From assembly GCF_000631985.1 (NCBI RefSeq), contig NZ_JFYN01000042.1, forward strand, positions 248,001 to 312,000: 64,000 nt of DNA, written 5' to 3'. The position numbers and the translations under genes were made by a program. The first letter of the stretch is position 1. The number at the start of each line of letters is the position of its first letter. The notes beneath the pieces were generated by a model, which was given only the letters and a program-made list of their open reading frames with translations, had not been told where the DNA came from and searched no databases. Origin of the DNA: Pseudomonas sp. RIT288. GTDB lineage: Bacteria > Pseudomonadota > Gammaproteobacteria > Pseudomonadales > Pseudomonadaceae. This document shows positions 1 through 7,885 of this stretch, piece after piece.

Positions 1-2
1 GC

Positions 3-398
3 GTGCAACTCAAGGACGTCTGGGCGCAGTACCCGCGCGCCTATCTGGGCACCAGCCTGCCGGACTTCCCTAACCTGTTTATCGTCACCGGGCCCAACAC
101 TGGCATCGGGCATACCTCGGCGCTGTTCATCATCGAAGCGCAGATGAACTACATCCTCGATTGTATTCACACCTTGCAGTCAAAAGGACTGCGCAGCATC
201 GAAGTGCGCCCCGAAGCGGAACGTACCTACACTGCAATGATCCACCGTGAGATGGAACGCACGGTATGGAAGTCCGGTGGCTGTCACAGTTGGTATCAGA
301 GCAAGAGCGGTCATGTGATCGCAATATTTCCGGGGTTCAGTTTCAGCTACTACCGGTTGACCCGGGCGCTGAAACCGGCTGACCACATTCTGTCCTGA
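3..398 (+). CDS. Flavin-containing (Baeyer-Villiger type) monooxygenase, C-terminal part
   Basis: Open from the left edge of the window, so only the last ~131 residues are present and the true start lies upstream. The text resembles the C-terminal portion of cyclohexanone/4-hydroxyacetophenone-type Baeyer-Villiger monooxygenases: YLGTSLPDFPNLFIVTGPNT, then GHTSALFIIEAQMNYI, a basic linker, and the late W-x-SGGCHSWY segment these enzymes carry. Such proteins are FAD/NADPH enzymes that insert oxygen next to a ketone. The Rossmann motifs that would confirm this are outside the window. An alpha/beta hydrolase gene follows after 21 bp, a frequent pairing in which the hydrolase could cleave the ester product; the pairing is seen, the shared pathway is inferred. 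Confidence 0.8.
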   Translation: MQLKDVWAQYPRAYLGTSLPDFPNLFIVTGPNTGIGHTSALFIIEAQMNYILDCIHTLQSKGLRSIEVRPEAERTYTAMIHREMERTVWKSGGCHSWYQSKSGHVIAIFPGFSFSYYRLTRALKPADHILS

Positions 399-419
399 AC
401 ACGTAAAAGGAAGACGTCG

Positions 420-1346
420 ATGCTTGTGCTGTTTGTCGCTCTCGCGGTTTTCGTGGCCTGGAGCTGGTTGAGTTACCCGGTGGTCGGGCATTGGCTGTAT
501 GACCTGAGCACGGCGCTCGAGGCCAGGTTGTACAAGTTGCACAAAATCGAGGTGCCGATTGCCGAAATGACGGTCTCGACCTGGCAAGGTGGCCCCTATG
601 AAGCAGCCAGCGCGATCCTGATGCTGCACGGCTACAGCGCCGAGAAAAATCTGTGGCTGCGCTTCGCCAAGCACTTTGTCCGCCAGTACCGGGTGATCAT
701 TCCGGACATCGCCGGCCATGGTGAAACCGGGTTCAAGGCCGGCGGCGGCTACGACATTGCGCTGCAGGCCAAGCGCATGATCCAGTTGCTGGACGTCTGC
801 GGCGTGGAGAAGGTGCATGTGATCGGCAACTCGATGGGTGGCTACATCGCGGCATGGCTGGCAGCGACTTATCCGGAACGGATTGCCTCGGTGGCGCTGA
901 TCGACCCGGCCGGCGTCACCGCGCCGCAGGCCAGCGACATGGAGCGCCATCTGGCCCGCGGGCATAACCCGTTCCTGATCAATTCCCGGGAAGAATTCCG
1001 CCAGTTTTATGCGATGACCATGGCCTCGCCACCGTGGGTGCCCGGACTGGTGCTGGACGCCATCGCCCAGCGCTACGAACGCCAGCGCGACGAACTGGAA
1101 GAGATCTTCCGCGACTTCCGCGCCAGCCCGCCGATGGAGCCGAAACTGACAGACATCAAGTGCCCGGCGCTGCTGTTGTGGGGGCGCAAGGATCGCTTGA
1201 TCGACGTCAGCAGCGTGCCAATCTGGAGCAAGGGCATCGCCAATCTTCGGGTCGAAGTGTGGGACGGTGTCGGACACATGCCGATGGTCGAACAACCGGG
1301 GAACACCGCACGGTTGTATCGGGAGTTTCTGGGCAATCAGCGTTGA
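420..1346 (+). CDS. Membrane-anchored alpha/beta hydrolase (lipase/esterase-like)
   Basis: 308 residues. An N-terminal hydrophobic stretch (about residues 2-23) should act as a signal anchor. The alpha/beta hydrolase fold follows: oxyanion HG at 70-71, nucleophile elbow GNSMGG with Ser138, acid Asp258 in GRKDRLID and catalytic His286 in GVGHMP. All three catalytic residues are present, so the enzyme should be active; the substrate is unknown. It sits 21 bp after the monooxygenase gene with a good ribosome site (AAGGAAG) before the ATG, so the two are probably cotranscribed. It resembles the small lipases found beside Baeyer-Villiger monooxygenases in Pseudomonas and Acinetobacter. Confidence 0.85.
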   Translation: MLVLFVALAVFVAWSWLSYPVVGHWLYDLSTALEARLYKLHKIEVPIAEMTVSTWQGGPYEAASAILMLHGYSAEKNLWLRFAKHFVRQYRVIIPDIAGHGETGFKAGGGYDIALQAKRMIQLLDVCGVEKVHVIGNSMGGYIAAWLAATYPERIASVALIDPAGVTAPQASDMERHLARGHNPFLINSREEFRQFYAMTMASPPWVPGLVLDAIAQRYERQRDELEEIFRDFRASPPMEPKLTDIKCPALLLWGRKDRLIDVSSVPIWSKGIANLRVEVWDGVGHMPMVEQPGNTARLYREFLGNQR

Positions 1347-1363
1347 ATTCCACCGCTGGCACC

Positions 1364-1492
1364 GTGGCGAGGGAGCTTGCTCCCGCTGGGGCGCGAAGCG
1401 GCCCTGATCCAGCCAATGCGACTAGCCCGCCTCGCCACGGTATCGATCTCAGGTCTGCTGCGCAGCCCAGCGGGAGCAAGCTCCCTCGCCAC
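1364..1492. repeat. REP doublet (REPIN-like), GTGGCGAGGGAGC family
   Basis: Two inverted copies of a short REP sequence beginning GTGGCGAGGGAGCTTGCTCC (1364-1391 and, reversed, 1467-1492) face each other across about 75 bp. Each copy contains its own small palindrome (GGGAGCTTGCTCCC). The same element recurs at 6782-6872 and 50715-50807. It lies between the hydrolase and glcD, so those are separate units, and glcD must be read from a promoter within or just after the element. Confidence 0.85.
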
Positions 1493-1530
1493 AAAAAGCC
1501 CTCTTGGCGACATAGATTCGGAAGGTCGAA

Positions 1531-3030
1531 ATGAACATTCTCTACGACGAACGCCTCGACGGCCCGCTACCGGAGGTGAACAAGGCCGAACTGCTGAAAA
1601 CCCTGCAGCGCGCCCTCCCGGATCTCGACCTGCTCTGGCGTGAAGATGAACTCAAGCCCTACGAATGCGACGGCCTCTCGGCCTATCGCACCACGCCGAT
1701 GCTGGTAGCCCTGCCCCGACGACTCGATCAGGTGCAAACCCTGCTCAAGCTCTGCCATCAACACAACGTGCCGGTGGTTGCCCGTGGCGCCGGCACCGGG
1801 TTGTCGGGCGGCGCGCTGCCGCTGGAAAAAGGCTTGCTGCTGGTGATGGCGCGCTTCAACAACATCCTGCACATCGACCCGGCTGCCCGTACCGCACGGG
1901 TTCAACCCGGGGTGCGCAATCTGGCGATCTCCCAGGCGGCCGCGCCGTTCGGCCTGTATTACGCGCCGGATCCGTCGTCGCAGATTGCCTGCTCGATCGG
2001 CGGCAATGTCGCGGAAAACGCCGGTGGCGTGCATTGCCTCAAGTACGGCCTGACCGTGCATAACCTGCTGAAAATCGAAGTGCTGACCATCGAAGGCGAA
2101 CGTCTGACACTGGGCAGCGAGGCCCTCGATGCGCCGGGTTTCGATTTGCTGGCGCTGTTCACCGGCTCCGAAGGCTTGCTGGGAATCATCACCGAAGTCA
2201 CGGTCAAACTGCTGCCCAAACCGCAGGTCGCCAAAGTGCTGCTGGCCAGTTTCGACTCGGTGGAAAAGGCTGGTCGCGCCGTGGCCGACATCATCGCTGC
2301 GGGGATCATTCCCGGCGGCCTGGAGATGATGGACAACCTGGCGATCCGCGCAGCCGAAGACTTCATTCACGCTGGTTACCCGGTCGATGCCGAGGCAATC
2401 CTGTTGTGCGAACTCGATGGCGTCGAAGCCGATGTCCACGACGATTGCCTGCGGGTGCGCGAGGTGATGCTCCAGGCCGGCGCCAGCGAAGTGCGTCAGG
2501 CCCGCGATGAAGCCGAGCGCGTGCGCTTCTGGGCCGGGCGCAAAAACGCCTTTCCGGCCATTGGCCGCTTGTCGCCGGACTACTACTGCATGGACGGCAC
2601 CATCCCGCGTCGTGAGTTGCCCGGCGTGTTGCAGGGCATCGCCAGCCTCGGTGCCGAATACGGCTTGCGCGTGGCCAACGTGTTTCATGCCGGCGACGGC
2701 AATATGCACCCGCTGATTCTGTTCGACGCCAACCAGCCCGGCGAACTGCAGCGCGCCGAAGCGTTGGGCGGGAAGATTCTGGAATTGTGCGTGCAGGTTG
2801 GCGGCAGCATCACCGGTGAACACGGGGTCGGCCGCGAGAAAATCAATCAGATGTGCGCGCAGTTCAACAGCGCTGAACTGACCCTGTTCCACGCGGTAAA
2901 AACCGCGTTCGACCCGCAAGGCCTGCTCAACCCCGGCAAGAACATCCCGACCCTGCATCGCTGCGCCGAATTCGGTGCGATGCACATTCATGCCGGACAA
3001 CTGCCATTCCCCGAACTGGAGCGCTTCTGA
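1531..3030 (+). CDS. glcD: Glycolate oxidase subunit GlcD (FAD-binding)
   Basis: 499 residues, the usual length for GlcD. It is the FAD-binding catalytic subunit of glycolate dehydrogenase, oxidising glycolate to glyoxylate at the membrane with electrons passed through GlcF. The PCMH-type FAD-binding motif VARGAGTGLSGG is at about 83-94, and the FAD-linked oxidase C-terminal domain shows HAGDGNMHP near 386 and GEHGVGREK near 430. The ATG follows a clear GGAAGG ribosome site. First gene of a tight glcDEF operon. The activator gene glcC is not next to it, and glcG is not found downstream. Confidence 0.95.
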   Translation: MNILYDERLDGPLPEVNKAELLKTLQRALPDLDLLWREDELKPYECDGLSAYRTTPMLVALPRRLDQVQTLLKLCHQHNVPVVARGAGTGLSGGALPLEKGLLLVMARFNNILHIDPAARTARVQPGVRNLAISQAAAPFGLYYAPDPSSQIACSIGGNVAENAGGVHCLKYGLTVHNLLKIEVLTIEGERLTLGSEALDAPGFDLLALFTGSEGLLGIITEVTVKLLPKPQVAKVLLASFDSVEKAGRAVADIIAAGIIPGGLEMMDNLAIRAAEDFIHAGYPVDAEAILLCELDGVEADVHDDCLRVREVMLQAGASEVRQARDEAERVRFWAGRKNAFPAIGRLSPDYYCMDGTIPRRELPGVLQGIASLGAEYGLRVANVFHAGDGNMHPLILFDANQPGELQRAEALGGKILELCVQVGGSITGEHGVGREKINQMCAQFNSAELTLFHAVKTAFDPQGLLNPGKNIPTLHRCAEFGAMHIHAGQLPFPELERF

Positions 3031-4079
3031 TGGCTGATTTCGACGCCAGCAGCGCGCTGCTCGATCAGGTCAACCAGGCCCGGGCCAACGCCACGCCGCT
3101 GAAAATTCAAGGCGGCAACAGCAAGGCGTTTCTCGGCCACGAGGTGGCCGGTGAAGTGCTCGACGTCCGCGCGCATCGCGGCATCGTTCGCTATGAACCG
3201 ACGGAACTGGTGGTCAGCGTGCGTGCCGGTACGCCGTTGCGCGAGTTGCTCACGGCGCTCGACGCGGCCGGGCAGATGCTGCCCTGCGAGCCGCCAGCCT
3301 TCGGCGACAGCGCCACGGTGGGCGGGATGATCGCCAGCGGACTGTCCGGGCCACGGCGGCCCTGGTCAGGTTCGGTGCGCGATTTTGTCCTCGGCACCCG
3401 GGTCATCACCGGCCTCGGCGAGCACCTGCGGTTCGGTGGCGAGGTGATGAAAAACGTTGCCGGCTACGACCTGTCGCGCCTGTTGACCGGCAGTTTTGGT
3501 TGTCTCGGGGTGCTGACCGAAGTCTCGCTGAAAGTCCTGCCGAAACCGCGTCAATGCCTGAGCATCCGTCTCGATATCGACTGCGCGCGGGCGCTGGCCA
3601 GACTGGCCGAGTGGGGCCAGCAACCGCTGCCGATCAGCGGCGCCTGCCATGACGGGCAAAGCCTGTATCTGCGCCTTGAGGGCGGCGAAGGCTCGGTCAC
3701 CGCCGCGCATCAACGACTCGGCGGCGAGCCGCTGGATTCGACGTTCTGGCGCGACTTGAACGAGCAACGCCTGAGCTTTTTCGACGAAGGCCTGCCGCTG
3801 TGGCGCCTGTCGCTGCCGAACAATCTCGGGCCGCAGGACTTGCCCGGCCAACAGTTGATCGACTGGGCCGGTGCGCAACGCTGGCTGAAGTCCGATCACG
3901 AGCACATTCAGATCCTCGCCCAGGAACTCGGCGGGCACGCCACCTGCTTTACCCATGGCGCCAGCGACACACCGTTCCAGCCGCTGCCGCGCACGCTGAT
4001 GCGCTATCACCAGCAACTCAAGGCGCAACTCGACCCGCAAGGGCTGTTCAACCCCGGCCGGATGTACGCGGAGTTCTAG
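3030..4079 (+). CDS. glcE: Glycolate oxidase subunit GlcE (FAD-binding)
   Basis: 349 residues. Second FAD-binding subunit of glycolate oxidase, needed for complex activity. A PCMH FAD-binding domain is visible (GDSATVGGMIASGLSGPRRP at about 92-111, then VMKNVAGYDLSRLLTGSFG), and the C-terminus ends with the family motif LDPQGLFNPGRMY. The start codon overlaps the glcD stop by one base (TGATG), so translation is coupled. It lacks the long middle part of GlcD, as expected for GlcE. Confidence 0.95.
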   Translation: MADFDASSALLDQVNQARANATPLKIQGGNSKAFLGHEVAGEVLDVRAHRGIVRYEPTELVVSVRAGTPLRELLTALDAAGQMLPCEPPAFGDSATVGGMIASGLSGPRRPWSGSVRDFVLGTRVITGLGEHLRFGGEVMKNVAGYDLSRLLTGSFGCLGVLTEVSLKVLPKPRQCLSIRLDIDCARALARLAEWGQQPLPISGACHDGQSLYLRLEGGEGSVTAAHQRLGGEPLDSTFWRDLNEQRLSFFDEGLPLWRLSLPNNLGPQDLPGQQLIDWAGAQRWLKSDHEHIQILAQELGGHATCFTHGASDTPFQPLPRTLMRYHQQLKAQLDPQGLFNPGRMYAEF

Positions 4080-4081
4080 CG

Positions 4082-5302
4082 ATGCAAACCACCCTCAGCG
4101 AAGAGTCCCGACAACTGCCGCGTGCTGCCGAGGCGGAAAAGATCCTGCGAACCTGCGTGCATTGCGGGTTCTGCAACGCGACCTGCCCGACGTACCAATT
4201 GCTCGGCGATGAACTCGACGGGCCGCGCGGGCGCATCTATCTGATCAAGCAAGTGCTCGAAGGCGCAGCGGCCACCGAGCAGACGCAGTTGCATCTGGAT
4301 CGCTGCCTGTCCTGCCGCAACTGCGAAACCACCTGCCCTTCCGGGGTCGACTATCACAACCTGCTCGACATTGGCCGAGCAGTGGTCGATCAGGCCGTAC
4401 CGCGTCCTGCTGCCCAGCGTCTATTACGCGAAGGCTTGCGCGCACTGGCGCCAAATCCCGGGGTGTTCAAGGGCTTGCTGCGGGTTGGCGCGACGTTTCG
4501 GCCTTTGCTGCCGCGCCTGTTCGAAAGCAAACTGCCGCAACGCGCGCCGATGGCCGGTACACGACCTGCCCTACGCCATGCACGGCGGGTGTTGCTGCTC
4601 GAAGGCTGTGTGCAACCGGGCCTGTCGCCGAACACCAATGATGCGACGGCGCGAGTGCTCGATCGGTTGGGGATCAGCGTCACGCCGGTGGCCGAGGCCG
4701 GTTGCTGCGGCGCGCTGGACTATCACCTCGACGCCCAGGCCAAAGGCCTCGACCGAGCGCGACAGAACATCGACGCGTGGTGGCCACACCTGGAAAACGG
4801 CGCGGAAGCCATCGTGCAGACGGCCAGCGGCTGCGGCGCATTCATCAAGGATTATGGGCATTTGCTGGCGCAGGATCCGCGCTACGCCGAAAAGGCGCGG
4901 CAGATCAGCGAGCGAACGCTGGATCTGGTGCAGATCCTGGCCCAGGAACCCCTGGAGACAGTGTGCGCCGCCGCCCAACGCCGGATCGCCGTGCATTGCC
5001 CCTGCACCTTGCAACACGCGCTGAAACTCGGTGGCGCGGTGGAAGCGCTGCTGACCCGCCTCGGATTCAACCTCACGGCGGTGCCGGACGGTCATCTGTG
5101 TTGCGGTTCGGCCGGCACCTATTCGCTGACACAACCCACCCTTGCCCGGCAACTGCGCGACAACCGCCTCAACGCCCTGGAGAGCGATCGCCCGGACCTT
5201 ATCGTCACCTCCAACATCGGTTGCCAGAATCATCTGGCCGGCGCCGGACGCACACAGGCTCTGCACTGGATCGAACTGGTGGATCAGTCGTTGGCAGAAT
5301 GA
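4082..5302 (+). CDS. glcF: Glycolate oxidase iron-sulfur subunit GlcF
   Basis: 406 residues. Membrane-associated electron-transfer subunit of glycolate oxidase. Two 4Fe-4S motifs are intact: Cys25, 28, 31, 35 (CVHCGFCNATCP) and Cys75, 78, 81, 85 (CLSCRNCETTCP). Two CCG domains follow (AGCCGALDYH and LCCGSAGTYS). The ATG at 4082 lies 2 bp after the glcE stop. The same frame stays open upstream inside glcE, but a start there would add about 94 non-homologous residues, so 4082 is preferred. The protein ends just before a degenerate REP fragment (about 5305-5355). Confidence 0.95.
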   Translation: MQTTLSEESRQLPRAAEAEKILRTCVHCGFCNATCPTYQLLGDELDGPRGRIYLIKQVLEGAAATEQTQLHLDRCLSCRNCETTCPSGVDYHNLLDIGRAVVDQAVPRPAAQRLLREGLRALAPNPGVFKGLLRVGATFRPLLPRLFESKLPQRAPMAGTRPALRHARRVLLLEGCVQPGLSPNTNDATARVLDRLGISVTPVAEAGCCGALDYHLDAQAKGLDRARQNIDAWWPHLENGAEAIVQTASGCGAFIKDYGHLLAQDPRYAEKARQISERTLDLVQILAQEPLETVCAAAQRRIAVHCPCTLQHALKLGGAVEALLTRLGFNLTAVPDGHLCCGSAGTYSLTQPTLARQLRDNRLNALESDRPDLIVTSNIGCQNHLAGAGRTQALHWIELVDQSLAE

Positions 5303-5390
5303 AGTTCGTAGGATTCTTCGTTTGCCGCCGTCGGCGAAGGCTGCGATCTTTTCCTCCATCCAAACCGTGACCGTGGCAGGAATTTTTTTC

Positions 5391-6779
5391 ATGACCGTGC
5401 AGCCTTTCGTCAGCCCCGACCTGATCCGCCAACGCTTCTCCAAAGCGATGTCCGACATGTACCGCGAAGAAGTGCCGTTGTACGGTGCGCTGATGGAACT
5501 GGTGGAACAGACCAACCGCGAAGTGCTCGCGGCTCAGCCGGATATCGCACGGCAGCTCGGCAGCACCGGTGAAATCGCACGACTGGACATGGAACGCCAC
5601 GGTGCCATCCGCGTCGGTACCGCCAAAGAGCTGGCAACCCTCGCCCGCCTGTTCGCAGTGATGGGCATGCAACCGGTGGGTTATTACGACCTGACCCCGG
5701 CGGGTGTGCCGGTGCACTCCACCGCTTTTCGCGCGGTGCATGAAGCAGCGTTGCAGGTCAGCCCGTTTCGGGTATTCACTTCGTTGCTGCGCCTGGAACT
5801 GATCGAGGATCCCGAGCTGCGCGCGTTTGCCGAATCGGTACTGAATCAGCGTTCGATCTTTACCCCTACTGTTTTGCACCTGATTGAGCAGGCTGAGTCA
5901 GATGGTGGGCTGAAAGAGGATGAAGCGGCGCAATTTGTCCTACAGGCACTGGAGACCTTTCGCTGGCATCACAGCGCAACCGTCACCGCCGCGCAGTACC
6001 AGACCCTCAGCGCTCAGCATCGCCTGATCGCCGATGTGGTGGCGTTCAAAGGCCCGCACATCAATCACCTGACCCCGCGCACCCTCGACATCGACAGGGT
6101 GCAGGCGCAAATGCCGGTGCACGGCATCACCCCGAAAGCGGTGATCGAAGGCCCACCGCGCCGGCAATGTCCGATCCTGTTGCGCCAGACCAGTTTCAAG
6201 GCGCTCGACGAGCCGATCACTTTCACCGACCAGCACAACACCCGTGGCAGCCACAGCGCGCGTTTCGGCGAGATCGAACAACGTGGTGCGGCGCTGACGC
6301 CCAAAGGCCGGGCGCTGTATGACCGCTTGCTGAATGCTGCGCGCGATGAACTCGGAGACTTCCCCAACGAAGGCAACGCCGCACGCTACAACGCGCTGAT
6401 GACCCAACACTTTGGCGAATTTCCTGACAGCGTCGACGGCATGCGAGAACAAGAGCTGGCGTATTTTCGCTACTTCCCTACGGAAAAAGGCTTGGCAGCG
6501 CGTAGCCTCACGTCGGCATCGCTGGAGGATTTGCTCCGTGAGGGCCATGTGAAAGCTGAACCTTTGGTGTACGAAGATTTCCTGCCGGTGAGTGCGGCGG
6601 GGATTTTTCAGTCGAACCTTGGGGACGCGGCGCAGACGCACTATAGCGAACACTCGAACCGCCAGGCATTCGAACAGGCGCTGGGGCGTGCGACCATTGA
6701 TGAACTGGGGTTGTATGCCGATACGCAGCGGCGTTCGATTGAGGAGTGTGCCCAGGTTTTGGGCCTGAAACCGCTCTGA
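5391..6779 (+). CDS. hglS: 2-oxoadipate dioxygenase/decarboxylase (HglS, DUF1338 family)
   Basis: 462 residues, DUF1338/YdcJ family. Known members convert 2-oxoadipate to D-2-hydroxyglutarate and CO2 with iron and oxygen, a step in D-lysine catabolism of P. putida. The metal ligands described for the P. putida enzyme fall at the same numbers here: His70 (MERHGAIR), His226 (INHLTPR) and Glu294 (RFGE). Arg74, proposed to bind the keto-acid, is also present. The ATG at 5391 follows a CAGGA ribosome site; the frame is open further upstream but runs through glcF and repeat DNA. It is separated from glcF by a REP remnant and probably has its own promoter. Confidence 0.9.
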   Translation: MTVQPFVSPDLIRQRFSKAMSDMYREEVPLYGALMELVEQTNREVLAAQPDIARQLGSTGEIARLDMERHGAIRVGTAKELATLARLFAVMGMQPVGYYDLTPAGVPVHSTAFRAVHEAALQVSPFRVFTSLLRLELIEDPELRAFAESVLNQRSIFTPTVLHLIEQAESDGGLKEDEAAQFVLQALETFRWHHSATVTAAQYQTLSAQHRLIADVVAFKGPHINHLTPRTLDIDRVQAQMPVHGITPKAVIEGPPRRQCPILLRQTSFKALDEPITFTDQHNTRGSHSARFGEIEQRGAALTPKGRALYDRLLNAARDELGDFPNEGNAARYNALMTQHFGEFPDSVDGMREQELAYFRYFPTEKGLAARSLTSASLEDLLREGHVKAEPLVYEDFLPVSAAGIFQSNLGDAAQTHYSEHSNRQAFEQALGRATIDELGLYADTQRRSIEECAQVLGLKPL

Positions 6780-6781
6780 CT

Positions 6782-6872
6782 GTGGCGAGGGAGCTTGCTC
6801 CCGCTGGGCTGCGAAGCGGCCCTCGTTTTTGGGAGCGCTGCGCACTCCAGCGGGAGCAAGCTCCCTCGCCAC
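6782..6872. repeat. REP doublet (REPIN-like), GTGGCGAGGGAGC family
   Basis: Same family as 1364-1492. The left arm GTGGCGAGGGAGCTTGCTCC starts 2 bp after the hglS stop. The right inverted arm ends at 6872, with about 40 bp between the arms. It may serve as the 3' end of hglS messages. Confidence 0.85.
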
Positions 6873-6944
6873 AGAATCAAATGTTGCTTCTAGCGCAACC
6901 GTGACCACAAGGCGAAACGCCCGATGCTGGCACTTGGCCTTACT

Positions 6945-7064
6945 GCGCAACTTCTTGCGCACTTGTTCGGCCAAACAGCTTGCTCATCCTGCTGCAGGCC
7001 TTGACTGGCCTGGCTTGCAGCCAAGTGCGCAACTTCTTGCGCAGTACTGCGCAAGAAGTTGCGC
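6945..7064 (+). promoter_or_regulatory. Three 16-bp dyads upstream of hcp (likely activator sites)
   Basis: The dyad GCGCAA-N4-TTGCGC occurs three times: 6945-6960 and 7027-7042 (spacer CTTC) and 7049-7064 (spacer GAAG, opposite orientation). Copies 2 and 3 together form a perfect 46-bp palindrome (7023-7068), with centres 22 bp apart (two helical turns). Copy 1 is 82 bp upstream of copy 2. The palindrome centre lies about 120 bp upstream of the -12 element of the sigma-54 promoter at 7152, the typical distance for an enhancer-binding-protein site. The site is seen; the binding protein is inferred and not in this window. Confidence 0.6.
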
Positions 7065-7151
7065 ACTTTCCATCTCGATTCAGCAAAAAACATCGGCCAA
7101 ACCGCAGGTTAGAGCCGCTTCACCCCCGGTTGCCGGGATCTTCGACAAACC

Positions 7152-7167
7152 TGGCACGCTCCTTGAT
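7152..7167 (+). promoter_or_regulatory. Sigma-54 (RpoN) promoter for hcp
   Basis: TGGCACG-CTCC-TTGAT matches the -24/-12 consensus TGGCACG-N4-TTGCW, with perfect -24 and one change at -12. It lies about 70 bp before the hcp ATG, on the coding strand. RpoN control of hcp/vgrG units is documented in several T6SS species. Confidence 0.7.
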
Positions 7168-7235
7168 AACAGTCAGGCACCCACCGGGCGATTCCGCCCC
7201 GGGCACCCTAAATTTATCCGCAAGGAGAGCACCCC

Positions 7236-7751
7236 ATGGCAACACCAGCGTACATGTCGGTTACCGGCGAAAAACAAGGCCTGATCACTGCCGGCGCCTT
7301 CACCGCCGACTCCGTTGGCAACACCTACCAGGAAGGCCACGAAGACCAGGTTATGGTTCAGGCTTTCAGCCACGACGTGATCATCCCGCGTGACCCACAG
7401 TCCGGTCAGCCAACCGGTCAGCGCGTTCACAAGCCAGTTGTGATCACCAAGGTCTACGACAAGGCTTCGCCTCTGCTGCAAGCCGCTCTGACCTCCGGCG
7501 AGCGCATGAGCGAAATCGTTATCCAGTGGTACCGTACTTCTGCTCAAGGTACTCAAGAGCACTACTACACCACCAAACTGGAAGACGCGATCATCGTCGC
7601 CATCAACAACAAAATGCACAACTGCCAGGATCCAGGCAACTCGCACTTCACCCACCTGGAAGAAGTGCAGTTCACCTACCGCAAAATCACCTGGACCCAC
7701 GAAGTCTCCGGTACTTCGGGTTCCGATGACTGGCGTGCTCCAGTCGTTTAA
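7236..7751 (+). CDS. hcp: T6SS tube protein Hcp
   Basis: 171 residues, normal for Hcp. Hcp forms the hexameric rings that stack into the inner tube of the type VI secretion needle and carries small effectors in its lumen. Family features are visible: the N-terminus AYMSVTGEKQGLITAGAFT, the HDVIIPRDPQSGQPTGQRVHKP stretch around residues 46-67, and the C-terminal FTYRKITWTHE. The ribosome site AAGGAG lies 8 bp before the ATG. It is a separate short unit, with a sigma-54 promoter upstream and a hairpin after the stop, followed by vgrG. No structural T6SS genes (tss) are in the window, so this is an orphan hcp-vgrG effector island. Confidence 0.95.
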   Translation: MATPAYMSVTGEKQGLITAGAFTADSVGNTYQEGHEDQVMVQAFSHDVIIPRDPQSGQPTGQRVHKPVVITKVYDKASPLLQAALTSGERMSEIVIQWYRTSAQGTQEHYYTTKLEDAIIVAINNKMHNCQDPGNSHFTHLEEVQFTYRKITWTHEVSGTSGSDDWRAPVV

Positions 7752-7771
7752 TTACGGCTGATCGTTACAAG

Positions 7772-7796
7772 CATCGACCAGCCCTGCTGGTCGATG
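7772..7796 (+). terminator. Hairpin after hcp
   Basis: CATCGACCAG-CCCTG-CTGGTCGATG is a 10-bp perfect stem followed by TTGTTT, 20 bp after the hcp stop. It is likely a Rho-independent terminator or attenuator that lets hcp be made in excess over vgrG. Confidence 0.75.
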
Positions 7797-7885
7797 TTGT
7801 TTACGCCCCTCCAGAATTTCGCGTACGTTGAGCCGCTTTTTTGCGGCCGTCGACGAGCGCCGCTGTACAGCACGAGGAACAAGGG

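Noticed and set aside
1567..3000. 477-codon minus-strand open frame
   Set aside because: Exact shadow of glcD.
3800..4081. Upstream extension of glcF
   Set aside because: It overlaps glcE almost fully; the ATG at 4082, just after the glcE stop, gives the normal GlcF N-terminus.
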